Source of the DNA: Nostoc calcicola FACHB-3891
GTDB lineage: Bacteria; Cyanobacteriota; Cyanobacteriia; Cyanobacteriales; Nostocaceae
Assembly: GCF_014697355.1 (NCBI RefSeq)
Contig: NZ_JACJRQ010000003.1
Coordinates: 347,094 to 411,093 of the forward strand
Reading direction: 5' to 3'
DNA length: 64,000 bases
Every line of letters begins with the position of its first letter. The stretch's first letter is position 1. Under the pieces are notes generated by a model. The model was given only the letters and a program-made list of their open reading frames with translations. It did not search any database and was not told the origin of the DNA. The position numbers and the translations under genes were made by a program. Positions 43,187 through 51,839 of the stretch are shown piece after piece.

Positions 43187-43840
43187 TTGGCATTATCTTC
43201 TGTGGACCAAAACCGCGAACCGTTTATTAGTCTGGCACTTTACCACGCTTTCAAATGGTCAGTCGTCAGCCCCATGCTTCACGCTTACTTTCGGGGTAAA
43301 ATTTATGGTGCGGAAAATGTCCCTCATTCAGGACCATTGGTGGTAGTAAGCAATCACGCCAGTTATTTTGATCCGCCAATTGTCTCTAATTGTGTACGCC
43401 GTCCAGTAGCGTACATGGCTAAGGAAGAATTATTTAATATCCCCATTTTGGCGCAAGCGATTAAATTGTATGGTGCCTACCCAGTGAGTCGGGGAAGTGC
43501 CGATCGCAATGCCATCCGTTCAGCCTTAGAATACCTGAATAACGGTTGGGCTGTCGGTGTTTTCTTGCAAGGTACTCGCACCCCAGATGGTCGAATTACA
43601 GACCCCAAAAGAGGTGCGCTACTGTTAGCAGCGAAAGCCAAAGCCCCAATATTGCCAGTAAGCGTTTGGGGTACTGAGGCAATTTTAGAAAAAGGCTCGA
43701 AAATACCCCGCGCAGTTCCCATTACGGTGAGAATTGGTAACTTAATTGATGCTCCCAGTTCCAGTAGTAAAGAGGAATTGGAGACTTTGGCACAAAAGTG
43801 TACCGCTGTAATTAATCAAATGCATGATTTAGGACGATGA
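43187..43840 (+). CDS. Lysophospholipid acyltransferase (PlsC family)
   Basis: 217 aa. The catalytic HX4D motif is SNHASYFD, with the second motif GAYPVSRGSADRNAI, the third VGVFLQGTRTPDGRI (variant of EGTRS, with Gln for Glu), and PILPVSVWGTEAI. It acylates lysophosphatidate or a related acceptor at the membrane. Start is uncertain: TTG 43187 and GTG 43202 are both in frame and neither has a good ribosome-binding site; homologous sequence begins near QNREPFISLALYHAFKW. No operon partner. Confidence 0.85.
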   Translation: MALSSVDQNREPFISLALYHAFKWSVVSPMLHAYFRGKIYGAENVPHSGPLVVVSNHASYFDPPIVSNCVRRPVAYMAKEELFNIPILAQAIKLYGAYPVSRGSADRNAIRSALEYLNNGWAVGVFLQGTRTPDGRITDPKRGALLLAAKAKAPILPVSVWGTEAILEKGSKIPRAVPITVRIGNLIDAPSSSSKEELETLAQKCTAVINQMHDLGR

Positions 43841-43967
43841 GTTAGAGAAGTCCAAATATATACTTTAGGGGGGTGGCGATCGCTATCACATTTCTCTAAT
43901 CTTAAATTCAATAGTTTCAGTACTTTTGTCTAACAATTGCACTAACAGCTTTTTCTAAAGACTTTAT

Positions 43968-44000
43968 AATCCAAAATCCAAAATCCAAAATCCAAAATTA
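43968..44000 (+). repeat. Heptamer STRR (ATCCAAA)n
   Basis: Four to five tandem copies of AATCCAA lie directly before the start of the next gene. Another set is at 50938-50960, and a degenerate one is inside the DUF3352 gene. Confidence 0.75.
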
Positions 44001-44002
44001 AT

Positions 44003-45040
44003 ATGAGCGGCTTTGAAGCCAAAAACTTATGGCAACGATTAAATAATCTGGCGTTAGTCCGCTTTTTGCTCTTAGTTGCTTCTGGATGGGCAATTGTACA
44101 ACTTTTAGCTTACTTTGAAGCAGTCATCGTTATTTTTACATTCGCCGCGATTTTGGCTTTTTTGCTCAGCTATCCTGTAGAATGGCTGCGGCATTTTTTG
44201 CCCCACGGCGTAGCAGTTGGTGTAGTTTTCTTACTCAGTATTGTAATTATTGGCGGTTTGATAATTACGGTAGGTTTAACGGTTTTATCCCAAGGACAAC
44301 AATTAATTGATACTATAACTGGATTTTTAAATTCTTTATTACCCCTATTAGACCAATTAGAAGATTTTTTACGCAGCCGTAATCTTCAGATAGATTTAAG
44401 TTTTGTTCAAGAACAATTGCGAAATCAAGCTATTTCAAGTATTGTCACTAGTTTAGCTATATTACAAAGTTTTTTGACAAATTTCGTCACTTTTACCTTG
44501 ATTGCAGTTGTAGCTTTTTTCATGTTGTTAGACGGAGAAAAGCTATGGAGCTTTATATTAAAAATAGTACCAAAACAACGCCGTGACAGATTTACTAAGG
44601 TCATCAGACGCGCTTTTCTCGGATTTTTTCGAGGACAGTTTTTACTAAGTTTATTTCTGACAAGTACAACTTTTATAGTTTTCTTAATATTACAAGTACC
44701 TTTTGCCTTATTATTATCAGTAATTGTTGGGATTGTTGATATTATTCCTGGCATAGGTGCAACATTAGGAATCAGCATCATAACTTTAGTTGTATTATCT
44801 CAAGGTTTTTGGTTAGCCTTGAAAGTGTTGATAACTTGCATTGTGCTTCAGCAGATACAAGACAACTTGATTGCACCGAGAATTATGCAAGGTGCGCTGA
44901 ATCTGAATCCTGTGGTGGTATTCTTTGCTTTATTAGTAGGTGCTAGAGTAGCAGGATTATTAGGTGTTTTTATCTCTATTCCCATCGCTGGAGTAATTGT
45001 GTCTTTATTTGAGATTGAGGAAATGAAATCCGAAGTTTAG
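44003..45040 (+). CDS. AI-2E family transporter (UPF0118)
   Basis: 345 aa with seven to eight membrane helices. The central amphipathic part (QQLIDTITGFLNSLLPLLDQ, RSRNLQIDLSFVQEQLRN) and the C-terminal IVGIVDIIPGIGATLGISII, QQIQDNLIAPRIMQGALNLN and PVVVFFALLVGARVAGLLGV are diagnostic of the family. Members export autoinducer-2 or act as Na+/H+ antiporters; the substrate here is unknown. The ATG follows the heptamer repeat within 3 nt, leaving no ribosome-binding sequence in the usual place. Confidence 0.9.
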   Translation: MSGFEAKNLWQRLNNLALVRFLLLVASGWAIVQLLAYFEAVIVIFTFAAILAFLLSYPVEWLRHFLPHGVAVGVVFLLSIVIIGGLIITVGLTVLSQGQQLIDTITGFLNSLLPLLDQLEDFLRSRNLQIDLSFVQEQLRNQAISSIVTSLAILQSFLTNFVTFTLIAVVAFFMLLDGEKLWSFILKIVPKQRRDRFTKVIRRAFLGFFRGQFLLSLFLTSTTFIVFLILQVPFALLLSVIVGIVDIIPGIGATLGISIITLVVLSQGFWLALKVLITCIVLQQIQDNLIAPRIMQGALNLNPVVVFFALLVGARVAGLLGVFISIPIAGVIVSLFEIEEMKSEV

Positions 45041-45117
45041 TTAGGAGTGAGGAGTTAGGAGTTAGGAAGTAGTAATTAATGTAGAATAGTATGTTAGCGA
45101 ATAGAAATTGAGGAATA

Positions 45118-45414
45118 ATGTCGGATTTAAGAGCAGAATTAACAGAAACTGTGGATGAGGCAGAGTGGGAGTGGCTAATTCCTCATGTGCAGCGAGATGC
45201 AGTAATTTTGGTGGCGCTTGAGTTAAACTTAGTGGATGTTGGAGTAGCGATCGCAAATGATAATACTCCATCAGTGCAACAATGGATTGATGAACAATTG
45301 ATTACCAAACCCACCACAGCACAGCTAGGAGAATGGAATACCGATGCCACCAAGCGATTTAATACTCTCATCGTCCAACCTTACGTTTTAGTCCAAGAAA
45401 TCATCGCAGCCTAA
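45118..45414 (+). CDS. DUF2288 family protein
   Basis: 98 aa. EAEWEWLIPHVQRDAVILVA, LNLVDVGVAIANDNTPSVQQ and WIDEQLITKPTTAQL match the small DUF2288 family of cyanobacteria and proteobacteria. It is soluble and of unknown function. The start ATG 45118 gives the standard N-terminus MSDLRAEL. It is preceded by GAGTTAGGAGTTAGGA heptamers. Confidence 0.85.
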   Translation: MSDLRAELTETVDEAEWEWLIPHVQRDAVILVALELNLVDVGVAIANDNTPSVQQWIDEQLITKPTTAQLGEWNTDATKRFNTLIVQPYVLVQEIIAA

Positions 45415-45450
45415 CGAAGATAGTTTCTTTTTCCTACCTCGAAAAAATAT

Positions 45451-46413
45451 TCATAAAGTATTTCGCCAACATCTCACCGACGTTTGCAACTCCTGGGATA
45501 ACCAACCATCAAATTGCGGATAAATTGGTAAACGCCCAATTAACTCCCACCCCGCACGCTGTAAAATTTCTCTCAATAGCTGTTCCTGAAGATGAGGATA
45601 ATCAGGATTCACTTCATCTTTTGGGCTAATTCCGCCTAAATCTCGCGCACCAGCTTCGATACAAGCAACTAACCATTCGTCATCATTAATTAAATTCGGC
45701 GGAATTTGAATCGTAATATCCCCTGGTAAAATTTCACGTGCTTTAGCAATGACTTCTGGCAATTCATGGGGGTTAAAAGGCGGTGCATTAAAACTCTGCT
45801 GATTTCCTGGACTATGAGGTTGCAAAATTACTTCTTGGATATGATGGTAACGCTGATGAAATTCAGATATTGCTGCTAATGTTTCCCACCAATCATCAGC
45901 AGTTTCGCCAATTCCTAAAAGTAATCCTGTTGTAAAAGGAATCTGCAACTCTCCGGCCCATTCTAATTGTTGCAGCCTGACTTCTGGTAATTTACTGGGT
46001 GCGTGTCGATGTACAGTATTTAACAATGTCGGCGTTAATTGTTCCAACATCAGCCCTATGGAAACATTTACACGCTTGAGCATTTGCATCTCTGCAAAAC
46101 TCAATGGCCCTGCATTAGTATGAGGTAAAAACCCCATTGAAAGTGCTAATTCACACAAATCATAAATCCGGCTAAACCACTCCTGACGCTTTGGTGAATG
46201 GGGATGAACTTCACCACTAAGAATAAGAATTTCACAAACTTTTTCATTTTGAAGTGGTTTTAGAATACCTTCTGCATCCGAAATATTCATCCAGGGATTT
46301 TTACCTGGTTCAGTGCGAAAGTTGCAGTAACTACAGCGATTAAAGCACTCATAAGTAGGAACAATCGTATAAGCAGGGCTATAAGTAACAACGCGAGAAT
46401 TATTAATTGGCAT
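45451..46413 (-). CDS. cofG: FO synthase subunit 1 (7,8-didemethyl-8-hydroxy-5-deazariboflavin synthase, CofG)
   Basis: 320 aa radical SAM enzyme. The 4Fe-4S motif is C23FNRC27SYC30, a CX3CX2C. Also visible are ILILSGEVHPHSPKRQEWFS, GPLSFAEMQMLKRVNVSIGL, LLLGIGETADDWWETLAAIS, EVILQPHSPGNQQ and NDDEWLVACIEAGARDLGGI. With CofH it builds the deazaflavin chromophore of F420 and of some cyanobacterial photolyases (8-HDF). cofH is not in the window. The start at 46413 (MPINNSRVVTYSPAYTIVPT) is the family norm. It is transcribed away from the crtW gene upstream without a shared operon. Confidence 0.93.
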   Translation of the reverse strand: MPINNSRVVTYSPAYTIVPTYECFNRCSYCNFRTEPGKNPWMNISDAEGILKPLQNEKVCEILILSGEVHPHSPKRQEWFSRIYDLCELALSMGFLPHTNAGPLSFAEMQMLKRVNVSIGLMLEQLTPTLLNTVHRHAPSKLPEVRLQQLEWAGELQIPFTTGLLLGIGETADDWWETLAAISEFHQRYHHIQEVILQPHSPGNQQSFNAPPFNPHELPEVIAKAREILPGDITIQIPPNLINDDEWLVACIEAGARDLGGISPKDEVNPDYPHLQEQLLREILQRAGWELIGRLPIYPQFDGWLSQELQTSVRCWRNTL

Positions 46414-46843
46414 CTTGCATGTCTCGCTTTTGCGAGGTAAAAGTTAGGGGCGCATAGCCATGTACCCCTACAAATTTTTCTATCTAATGTAATCGGGAAC
46501 CGCTACAGAAGGCCATTTATCAACTGAAAATCAAATTATTATAAGGTGTGTTACTCCTTGAGCCTAACGCACCACTAGATACAGCAGATTTAAGCTTACT
46601 GAAGCACAGCATCTAGGTTTTAAAACGATGCATAGAGCCTATTCTAATTCTTTTAGCGCATCGGGACGTAGCCCATTCTGACTTCTGAATTCTGCTGTAA
46701 TACTATTTCACGAAAATCTTGATACATATAGATTTACCGTAGGGTAGCACTGCTGTGCTACCCTACCAAGGTATTTGTATCAATTTTCAAGTGAAATGGT
46801 ATAACAATGAGCGAATGTACAGCCTCTGATGGCTATTCCCTGA
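46414..46843. other. Gene-free spacer with repeats
   Basis: It contains a family-B MITE end (GGGAACCGCTA at 46495) preceded by a decayed palindrome (GGGGCGCATAGCCATGTACC), a hairpin of the GGTGTGTTA/TAACGCACC type (46543-46573), and a third family of palindrome (GTAGGGTAGCACTGCTGTGC, from 46739). No gene is visible. Confidence 0.55.
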
Positions 46844-47608
46844 TTATTTATTCTTTTTGTAAATTCCTGGTAGTTGCCACCAGGGAACATGCGGATATTC
46901 GTGATGTTCTTTGTGGTAGCCAAAATGATAACACGTAATAAATGACAACCAAGTTGGACAGTCAATAGTTTGGGCACAATGAGGTTGAACATAACCCATT
47001 ATTGGCTCACTGTGGGGTATAAAAGTACCAAAATAAAATAGTTGTAATGAACTCAAAAGCGAGGGTAACACCCAAAATAAAATTAAATTTTCATGGGGTA
47101 TCTGGAGTATACGATTAGCAAATTGATAGCTGAAAGTTATGGCAATCATTTGTCCCCAACTCCAGTAATTTATCATAAAATTACAATACCAAGCCAAGAA
47201 ATTTTTGTGTTTACCATTATGGAAATCTGGGTCTATTTGACTCGCGGGATTACGGTGATGTAACCAATGTTTGGTCAATAGTTTCTGATATGGTAAAAGC
47301 CCGTAAAGAGATAGGCTCAACTTCCCAATCAAATGATTAATCTTAGATTTTTGGGGAAATACCAACCCATGCATAGCATCGTGAGATGTAATAAATAACC
47401 CCGTATATAAAAATGTTTGCCAAGGGATCAAAATGCATAAAATCCAAAAATTTAATTTCGAGATATCAATTAAAAGTAAGGAAACTAGACTTATAGCCCA
47501 TACGCCAATAATAAAAATAGCAATGAAAAGTCCCCTAAAAGTAGATTTATTTTTTAGTAATGGGGTTAGTTTTGTTTGATGATTTAGTGGTTGTTCTAAC
47601 TGGATCAC
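46844..47608 (-). CDS. crtW: Beta-carotene ketolase CrtW
   Basis: 254 aa, a non-heme di-iron membrane oxygenase of the fatty-acid-hydroxylase type. Histidine boxes are SHDAMH, HWLHHRNPAS and YHFGYHKEHHEYPH, with the intermediate FYFGTFIPHSEPIMGYVQPH. The N-terminal MIQLEQPLNHQTKLTPLL and overall sequence closely match the Nostoc CrtW148-type enzyme as I recall it. It introduces keto groups at C4 of beta-carotene-type rings, giving echinenone, canthaxanthin or keto-myxol carotenoids. Four membrane helices are apparent. The start is GTG 47608. No other carotenoid gene is nearby, which is usual for Nostoc crtW. Confidence 0.92.
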   Translation of the reverse strand: MIQLEQPLNHQTKLTPLLKNKSTFRGLFIAIFIIGVWAISLVSLLLIDISKLNFWILCILIPWQTFLYTGLFITSHDAMHGLVFPQKSKINHLIGKLSLSLYGLLPYQKLLTKHWLHHRNPASQIDPDFHNGKHKNFLAWYCNFMINYWSWGQMIAITFSYQFANRILQIPHENLILFWVLPSLLSSLQLFYFGTFIPHSEPIMGYVQPHCAQTIDCPTWLSFITCYHFGYHKEHHEYPHVPWWQLPGIYKKNK

Positions 47609-47690
47609 GCCTTTACTCCGCCTAGCATTCAGGTAAAAATTATTAAAATCTAGTCCAATACAGTTCGGATAAACCCAAAACCCTCATGTA

Positions 47691-47712
47691 GAGACGCGAT
47701 TTATCGCGTCTT
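47691..47712. repeat. Palindromic repeat GAGACGCGA/TCGCGTCT
   Basis: A short perfect hairpin with loop TTTA in the spacer upstream of crtW; related to the palindrome at 19392. The rest of 47609-47987 shows no gene or confident promoter. Confidence 0.55.
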
Positions 47713-47987
47713 CAAAGGCCAATTTCTCCACGAATAATCGTTAACTGAGCCATATTGAAATAAAGTCATGAAAAAAGTACTAACCACTAGCCAGAAAATT
47801 CTATTAGCGATCAGTTTTTTGGACTGGAGAGTGCTAGGACTCTGAAATTATTGAAAAATATTAAGATACGTTAACTATTATTACACAAATAGCCCCATAC
47901 CAAAAACTGTTTTTGCTTGTCAGACTAAGTAAATAACCAAAAACTGGCAATAATTAATACCTCAAATTCCTAATATCCTTGATTTGA

Positions 47988-48440
47988 TTATTGTGACTCG
48001 CATTCTCGCTTCGTTACATAGTGGCGATAGCGAAACATTGCTTCTAGCTGTGCTTGGACTAACCAACCGCTGATAAATTCAACTGTTCCTCCACCAGGCA
48101 TTGAAAAGGAAATAGCATCAGTCAGCCTCGTTTTATCAGCATCTTCTGGTTCAAATTCATGTCGATGTACCCAAGACTCAAAAGGGCCAGATATCTGTTC
48201 GTCGGTGAACAGGCGATATTTTTCGTATTCAGTATGACGCGCCAGCCAAGTTAAGGGTAATGGGCCGAGAAACAAGCGAAATTCTGTGATAGCACCCACA
48301 TCAAGCCCTCCATCACGACGGACTACTTGGAGTGGCTGCCAAGGTGGAGTCAGCAGTTGCAAAATGTCTGGTCTTTCGTGAAATTTCCAAACTACTTCTG
48401 CTGGTGCGTTGATTAGTGACGAATGTTTAAAGTGCAGCAT
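47988..48440 (-). CDS. SRPBCC family protein (cyclase/dehydrase-like)
   Basis: 150 aa, START-fold ligand-binding protein: FKHSSLINAPAEVVWKFHER, LLTPPWQPLQVVRRDGGL, ITEFRLFLGPLPLTWLARHT, GPFESWVHRHEF and the C-terminal long helix SGWLVQAQLEAMFRYRHYVT. Cytosolic. Ligand unknown; cyanobacterial members are often annotated as cyclase/dehydrase. It lies 19 bp downstream of the small Cys-rich gene on the same strand, so the two are likely co-transcribed. Confidence 0.85.
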   Translation of the reverse strand: MLHFKHSSLINAPAEVVWKFHERPDILQLLTPPWQPLQVVRRDGGLDVGAITEFRLFLGPLPLTWLARHTEYEKYRLFTDEQISGPFESWVHRHEFEPEDADKTRLTDAISFSMPGGGTVEFISGWLVQAQLEAMFRYRHYVTKRECESQ

Positions 48441-48459
48441 GGAAAGAAAAACCTAAAAT

Positions 48460-48648
48460 TCAACTTTCAGATTCAGTATCAATCTCAATATCCAGAGTTT
48501 CTTCATCAACCCTGACATACAAAATATTTGGGTTACAGCAAACTTGACAATCTTCTACATAGGATTGTTGTCCCCCAGCACTCAAATCAATAAAAGTTAA
48601 GTTTGGTTCGCCGCAATAAGCGCAGTAATACTCAGCTGTGGTTTGCAT
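48460..48648 (-). CDS. CPXCG-motif cysteine-rich small protein
   Basis: 62 aa. Two Cys pairs, YYCAYCGE and DCQVCCNP, would bind zinc (CPxCG-like family), followed by an acidic tail. The start is ATG 48648 (MQTTAEYYCAYCGEPNLTFI). The frame stays open to 48705, but that part translates GGGGCATAGGGCATAGCGCA tandem repeats. Function unknown; conserved next to the SRPBCC gene here. Confidence 0.8.
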   Translation of the reverse strand: MQTTAEYYCAYCGEPNLTFIDLSAGGQQSYVEDCQVCCNPNILYVRVDEETLDIEIDTESES

Positions 48649-48649
48649 C

Positions 48650-48795
48650 AAGTTTTCAGGTATGAATTTTTGGGCATAGGGCATAGCGCATGGGGCATAG
48701 GGCATAGCGCATGGGGCATTGGTTATTTCTCCTCCTACCTCCTCATCTCCCTCATCTCCCTCATCTCCCTCATCTCCCTCATCTCCCCAATCCCC
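48650..48795. repeat. Two tandem short repeats between genes
   Basis: GGGGCATAGGGCATAGCGCA repeats (48672-48715), then GAGATGAGG units on the minus strand (about five copies, 48738-48790). The second set supplies the C-terminus of the radical SAM protein. Confidence 0.8.
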
Positions 48796-50417
48796 TTTTG
48801 GTCTGAGTCGAAATAACTCCTAGCTTCAGCCAAATGCTTTAGTAGTGTAGACTGTGGCAGAGGTCCTTGCAAGTGACTCCAGGGTAATATTTGCTCTGTT
48901 GACCAATCGGCGTGGACATAAAAATCTAAATCGGGGATTTGTCCTTTGAGTTGTTTGAAAGCACGTTTGTAGCTACCCAAGGAATCGCCAAAGTTACGAG
49001 TTAGTTGCAGAAGTTGTGAGAGCCTGCGATCGCCCCTCGATAACAAAGCCTGTATAATCGACCAATTATAGCTTTCTGGGCGAAATTCTATCCCCTTTGG
49101 TTTGAGTTGTTTTTGTAAAAACTGCAACCGCTTTTCAGCTTGACGATTCACTCCCAACCATTGAAACGGTGTATGTGCTTTGGGTACAAACGTGCTACAT
49201 CCAAATGTTAACCGCAATCCCGGTGCAGCTTTTTTGATGCTGTGCATCATCGCCACCGTTTGTTCTAAATCTTCTGCTTGTTCACCGGGAATTCCCGCCA
49301 TTCCGTAGAGTTTTAAACCTGTGAGTCCACCAGCCTTGGCATTGATGGCTGCTTGGATAATTTCATCGTTATGCAGCTTTTTGTTGATAATTTGCCGGAT
49401 TTTCTCGGAACCACTTTCTACAGCAATGGTAAGCGATCGCGTGTCTCGTTGCGCCAAAGTTTTTGCTAACTGGACTGTTACAGTATTGGTACGGACTGAA
49501 GCAATACTCAGACGAACATCATCATACTTTGGCTGACTAATATAATCTAGTAACGCTGCAAATTCTGGATGTTGAGTTACAGAAGCCCCCAATAATCCCA
49601 AACGATTTGTAACTTGTAAACCTCTTTCAATAGCTGGGATTAATGAAACTTCCAGACTCGCAGTTCTAAAAGGTAATGTCAGATAACTTGCCAAACAAAA
49701 ACGGCACATTTCTGGACAACTTCTCACCACTTCCACCATGTAAATATTTTCCCAAGCTGCTTTTTGGGTAACTACAGTCGAGGCTGATAAAGTATTTCCT
49801 CGGTAAGTTTGTTTTTGCACCACTGCGGGAATTTCTGCGGAAATTGGTTTAATAGACTTTACTGCACCATCTTTTGTGTGATATTCCACCTCATATAAAC
49901 TCGGAACATAAATACCTGGTACTTGTGCCAGTCTTTGTAGTTGAGTTTGTCTTGAAGCATTTCTGACTTCTTTGTAAGCTTCAATCAAACTATCCAATAA
50001 ATTTTCGCCATCCCCCAGTAGAATGACATCAAAAAAATCTGCAAACGGTTCTGGATTAGCAGTGAGAACTGGCCCACCACCAAATATTATCGGATGAGAA
50101 TCATCACGAGAAGTTGCCCAAATAGGAATTTCTAAAGATTCCAGCAAATTTAGAATATTCACATAATCTAATTCCCAGGAAATAGAAAATCCGACAATTT
50201 CCGGATTTCTGGGGAGTTGTTCATGAGTATCAGTAAATAAGCGGCTTACCTGTACATCATCACGCATTGCCAAAGTCGCCCAAACTACCTGATAGCCAAG
50301 GCTAGTGATACCGACGCTGTATTCATTGGGAAAGGCGAATATCAGGGGAATAGCGTTGATATCTGGGGTAGTGGGTGTAAATAAAAGGCGTTCCAAGTCA
50401 AATACAGATGATGTCAC
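48735..50417 (-). CDS. B12-binding-type radical SAM protein
   Basis: 560 aa. The N-terminal part (IFAFPNEYSVGITSLGYQVV; FGGGPVLTANPEPFADFFDV) resembles cobalamin-binding-fold domains of this superfamily, and the core has C234PEMC238RFC241 followed by LGLLGASVTQHPEFAALLDY and TIAVESGSEKIRQIINKKL. This is the TIGR-type cyanobacterial family whose reaction is not known. The C-terminal 19 residues (GIGEMREMREMREMR...) are encoded by GAGATGAGG tandem repeats and are surely an acquired tail. The start is GTG 50417. It is 21 bp downstream of the SemiSWEET gene on the same strand. Confidence 0.85.
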   Translation of the reverse strand: MTSSVFDLERLLFTPTTPDINAIPLIFAFPNEYSVGITSLGYQVVWATLAMRDDVQVSRLFTDTHEQLPRNPEIVGFSISWELDYVNILNLLESLEIPIWATSRDDSHPIIFGGGPVLTANPEPFADFFDVILLGDGENLLDSLIEAYKEVRNASRQTQLQRLAQVPGIYVPSLYEVEYHTKDGAVKSIKPISAEIPAVVQKQTYRGNTLSASTVVTQKAAWENIYMVEVVRSCPEMCRFCLASYLTLPFRTASLEVSLIPAIERGLQVTNRLGLLGASVTQHPEFAALLDYISQPKYDDVRLSIASVRTNTVTVQLAKTLAQRDTRSLTIAVESGSEKIRQIINKKLHNDEIIQAAINAKAGGLTGLKLYGMAGIPGEQAEDLEQTVAMMHSIKKAAPGLRLTFGCSTFVPKAHTPFQWLGVNRQAEKRLQFLQKQLKPKGIEFRPESYNWSIIQALLSRGDRRLSQLLQLTRNFGDSLGSYKRAFKQLKGQIPDLDFYVHADWSTEQILPWSHLQGPLPQSTLLKHLAEARSYFDSDQKGIGEMREMREMREMREMRR

Positions 50418-50438
50418 AGGTGTTATTTACGAGCAGAG

Positions 50439-50693
50439 TTATCTATATTTAATTTTAAGCCATAGAATTATCAGATTAAAAAATAATGTGACGCTGTTTG
50501 CAAGAATAATTGGTAATGCTTGGAGAAAAATTCCGTATATCAACCACAAAAAAATACCGCTGTTAAATATAACCAACATCACCAAAGAAACGTCTTTTGC
50601 TGATTTGGTTTGCCAAATTTTAAACATCTGTGGTAAAAAGGCGATCGTGGTTAGTGTGGCAGCAGCTAATCCTAGAATCGTTAAAAAGTCCAT
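50439..50693 (-). CDS. SemiSWEET family sugar transporter
   Basis: 84 aa, three membrane helices with the PQ-loop LPQMFKIWQTKSAKDVSLVM (Pro21-Gln22), the triple-helix-bundle unit of bacterial SemiSWEETs. Dimers carry sugars across the plasma membrane by facilitated diffusion. Asn44 in FNSGIFLWLIYG is in the position of the substrate-contacting residue. It probably shares a transcript with the radical SAM gene. Confidence 0.87.
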   Translation of the reverse strand: MDFLTILGLAAATLTTIAFLPQMFKIWQTKSAKDVSLVMLVIFNSGIFLWLIYGIFLQALPIILANSVTLFFNLIILWLKIKYR

Positions 50694-50807
50694 TCATGCA
50701 AACCTATAAAATAAAGCGTTTATTCGTCGAAAAAATTAACAACTGATTTCGATCGTACTGTATTAATGTCTTCGAGTTTACATTCTACCGTGAAGTAAAA
50801 ATTGGAA

Positions 50808-50842
50808 AAAATTAAAAGGGGAAAATTTCAATTTTTCCCCTG
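50808..50842 (-). terminator. Terminator of the nuclease/repeat-protein operon
   Basis: On the minus strand a GGGGAAAAATT/AATTTTCCCC stem (one bulged A, GA loop) is followed by TTTTAATTTTTT. It lies about 130 bp beyond the stop of the gene ending at 50970. Confidence 0.75.
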
Positions 50843-50969
50843 ACATCAAAGTATGTGCGATCGGCTAAAATGCTTTTAGATTGAATAAAAGCCGATCTAA
50901 GATTTTTTTGAATGGTTAACCCTGATGGGTGAAACAAATCCAAAATCCAAAATCCAAAATGGTTTGACA

Positions 50970-51839
50970 CTAGCGAAACCTATCAATTAATTCTTCACGC
51001 GATAACTGCAATAGTAAACGCGTAAACTCTTCTGGTGGTAATGCCAATAAAGGTTCAATAATGGCTTGAAGCTGATTATCTATTTCAGTAAAGCGAACCT
51101 TGAGCAAATTTTCCACCACCAAGCGTTCCCCTTCTTGTATCGCCTGTTCTCGATCTTGTTGGTAAAGAGGTGCTAATCGCATAAGTAATTCCCTGTCTTC
51201 TTCATCTTGATTTTGGGTAACTTGTAAGTTTTGTTGCAAGTTGTACAGCAATTCTAACGCCGCTTTGCGGAAAGGATTATCAGGAGTCAGTGCTTCTAAT
51301 TCATCAATTGCTTGCTTTTGAACATTCCCTCTACCAATAATTCTCAGCCACAAAGTTTCGGGAATGATGGGTAACTGATGAATTGCGACTATAGCTGTAC
51401 GCAAATATTCTGCCATGAAGTGTATTCCAGGCAAGTAGTCATCTTTTGGGTTAGCACCAAATCCTGATAAGAGTTGCGCTGATGCCGTGGGTGTAAAAAT
51501 CCATAATTTGGGTAAATCCGATTCAAGAATGCGAGTGTTATTTCGATTTGCTTGTCGTTGTAAATCGCCGCGTACCTCTAATAATTTTAAGATACAATCG
51601 CAAATTTCTGTGGCGGATGCAGCGTTACGAAAAGGCTCAAATAACGATGGGTTAGTGGCTAACTGACCTAATAAACCTAGTGTGTCTGGAATAGTGCTTG
51701 GTTGTGGTTTGGGGATGAAATAAACGTCAATTTGTCTAACTTCTCCTGCGACTCGCCGGGGTGCTTGAACTTCACCGTATGGGGTGAGTAATTGTTCGAG
51801 GTAGTCTTTGGCAAATTGGTCATGAATGAATCTAGTCAT
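50970..51839 (-). CDS. Rpn/DUF4351-like PD-(D/E)XK nuclease family protein
   Basis: 289 aa. It opens FIHDQFAKDYLEQLLTPYGE, then GEVRQIDVYFIPKPQPSTIP with the metal-binding acidic Asp38 of a PD-(D/E)XK-like core, and a helical centre. The C-terminus (VVENLLKVRFTEIDNQLQAI; PPEEFTRLLLQLSREELIDR) is the DUF4351-type helical domain. This layout is often annotated in cyanobacteria as a transposase- or flagellar-assembly-like protein; the family (Rpn) includes recombination-promoting nucleases. The start overlaps the stop of the upstream repeat-protein gene by 4 nt (ATGA, 51836-51839), so it is translationally coupled to it. The catalytic lysine is not obvious to me, so activity is uncertain. Confidence 0.8.
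   Translation of the reverse strand: MTRFIHDQFAKDYLEQLLTPYGEVQAPRRVAGEVRQIDVYFIPKPQPSTIPDTLGLLGQLATNPSLFEPFRNAASATEICDCILKLLEVRGDLQRQANRNNTRILESDLPKLWIFTPTASAQLLSGFGANPKDDYLPGIHFMAEYLRTAIVAIHQLPIIPETLWLRIIGRGNVQKQAIDELEALTPDNPFRKAALELLYNLQQNLQVTQNQDEEDRELLMRLAPLYQQDREQAIQEGERLVVENLLKVRFTEIDNQLQAIIEPLLALPPEEFTRLLLQLSREELIDRFR

Noticed and set aside
48649..48705. N-terminal extension of the Cys-rich small protein
   Set aside because: Encoded by tandem GGGGCATAGGGCATAGCGCA repeats.
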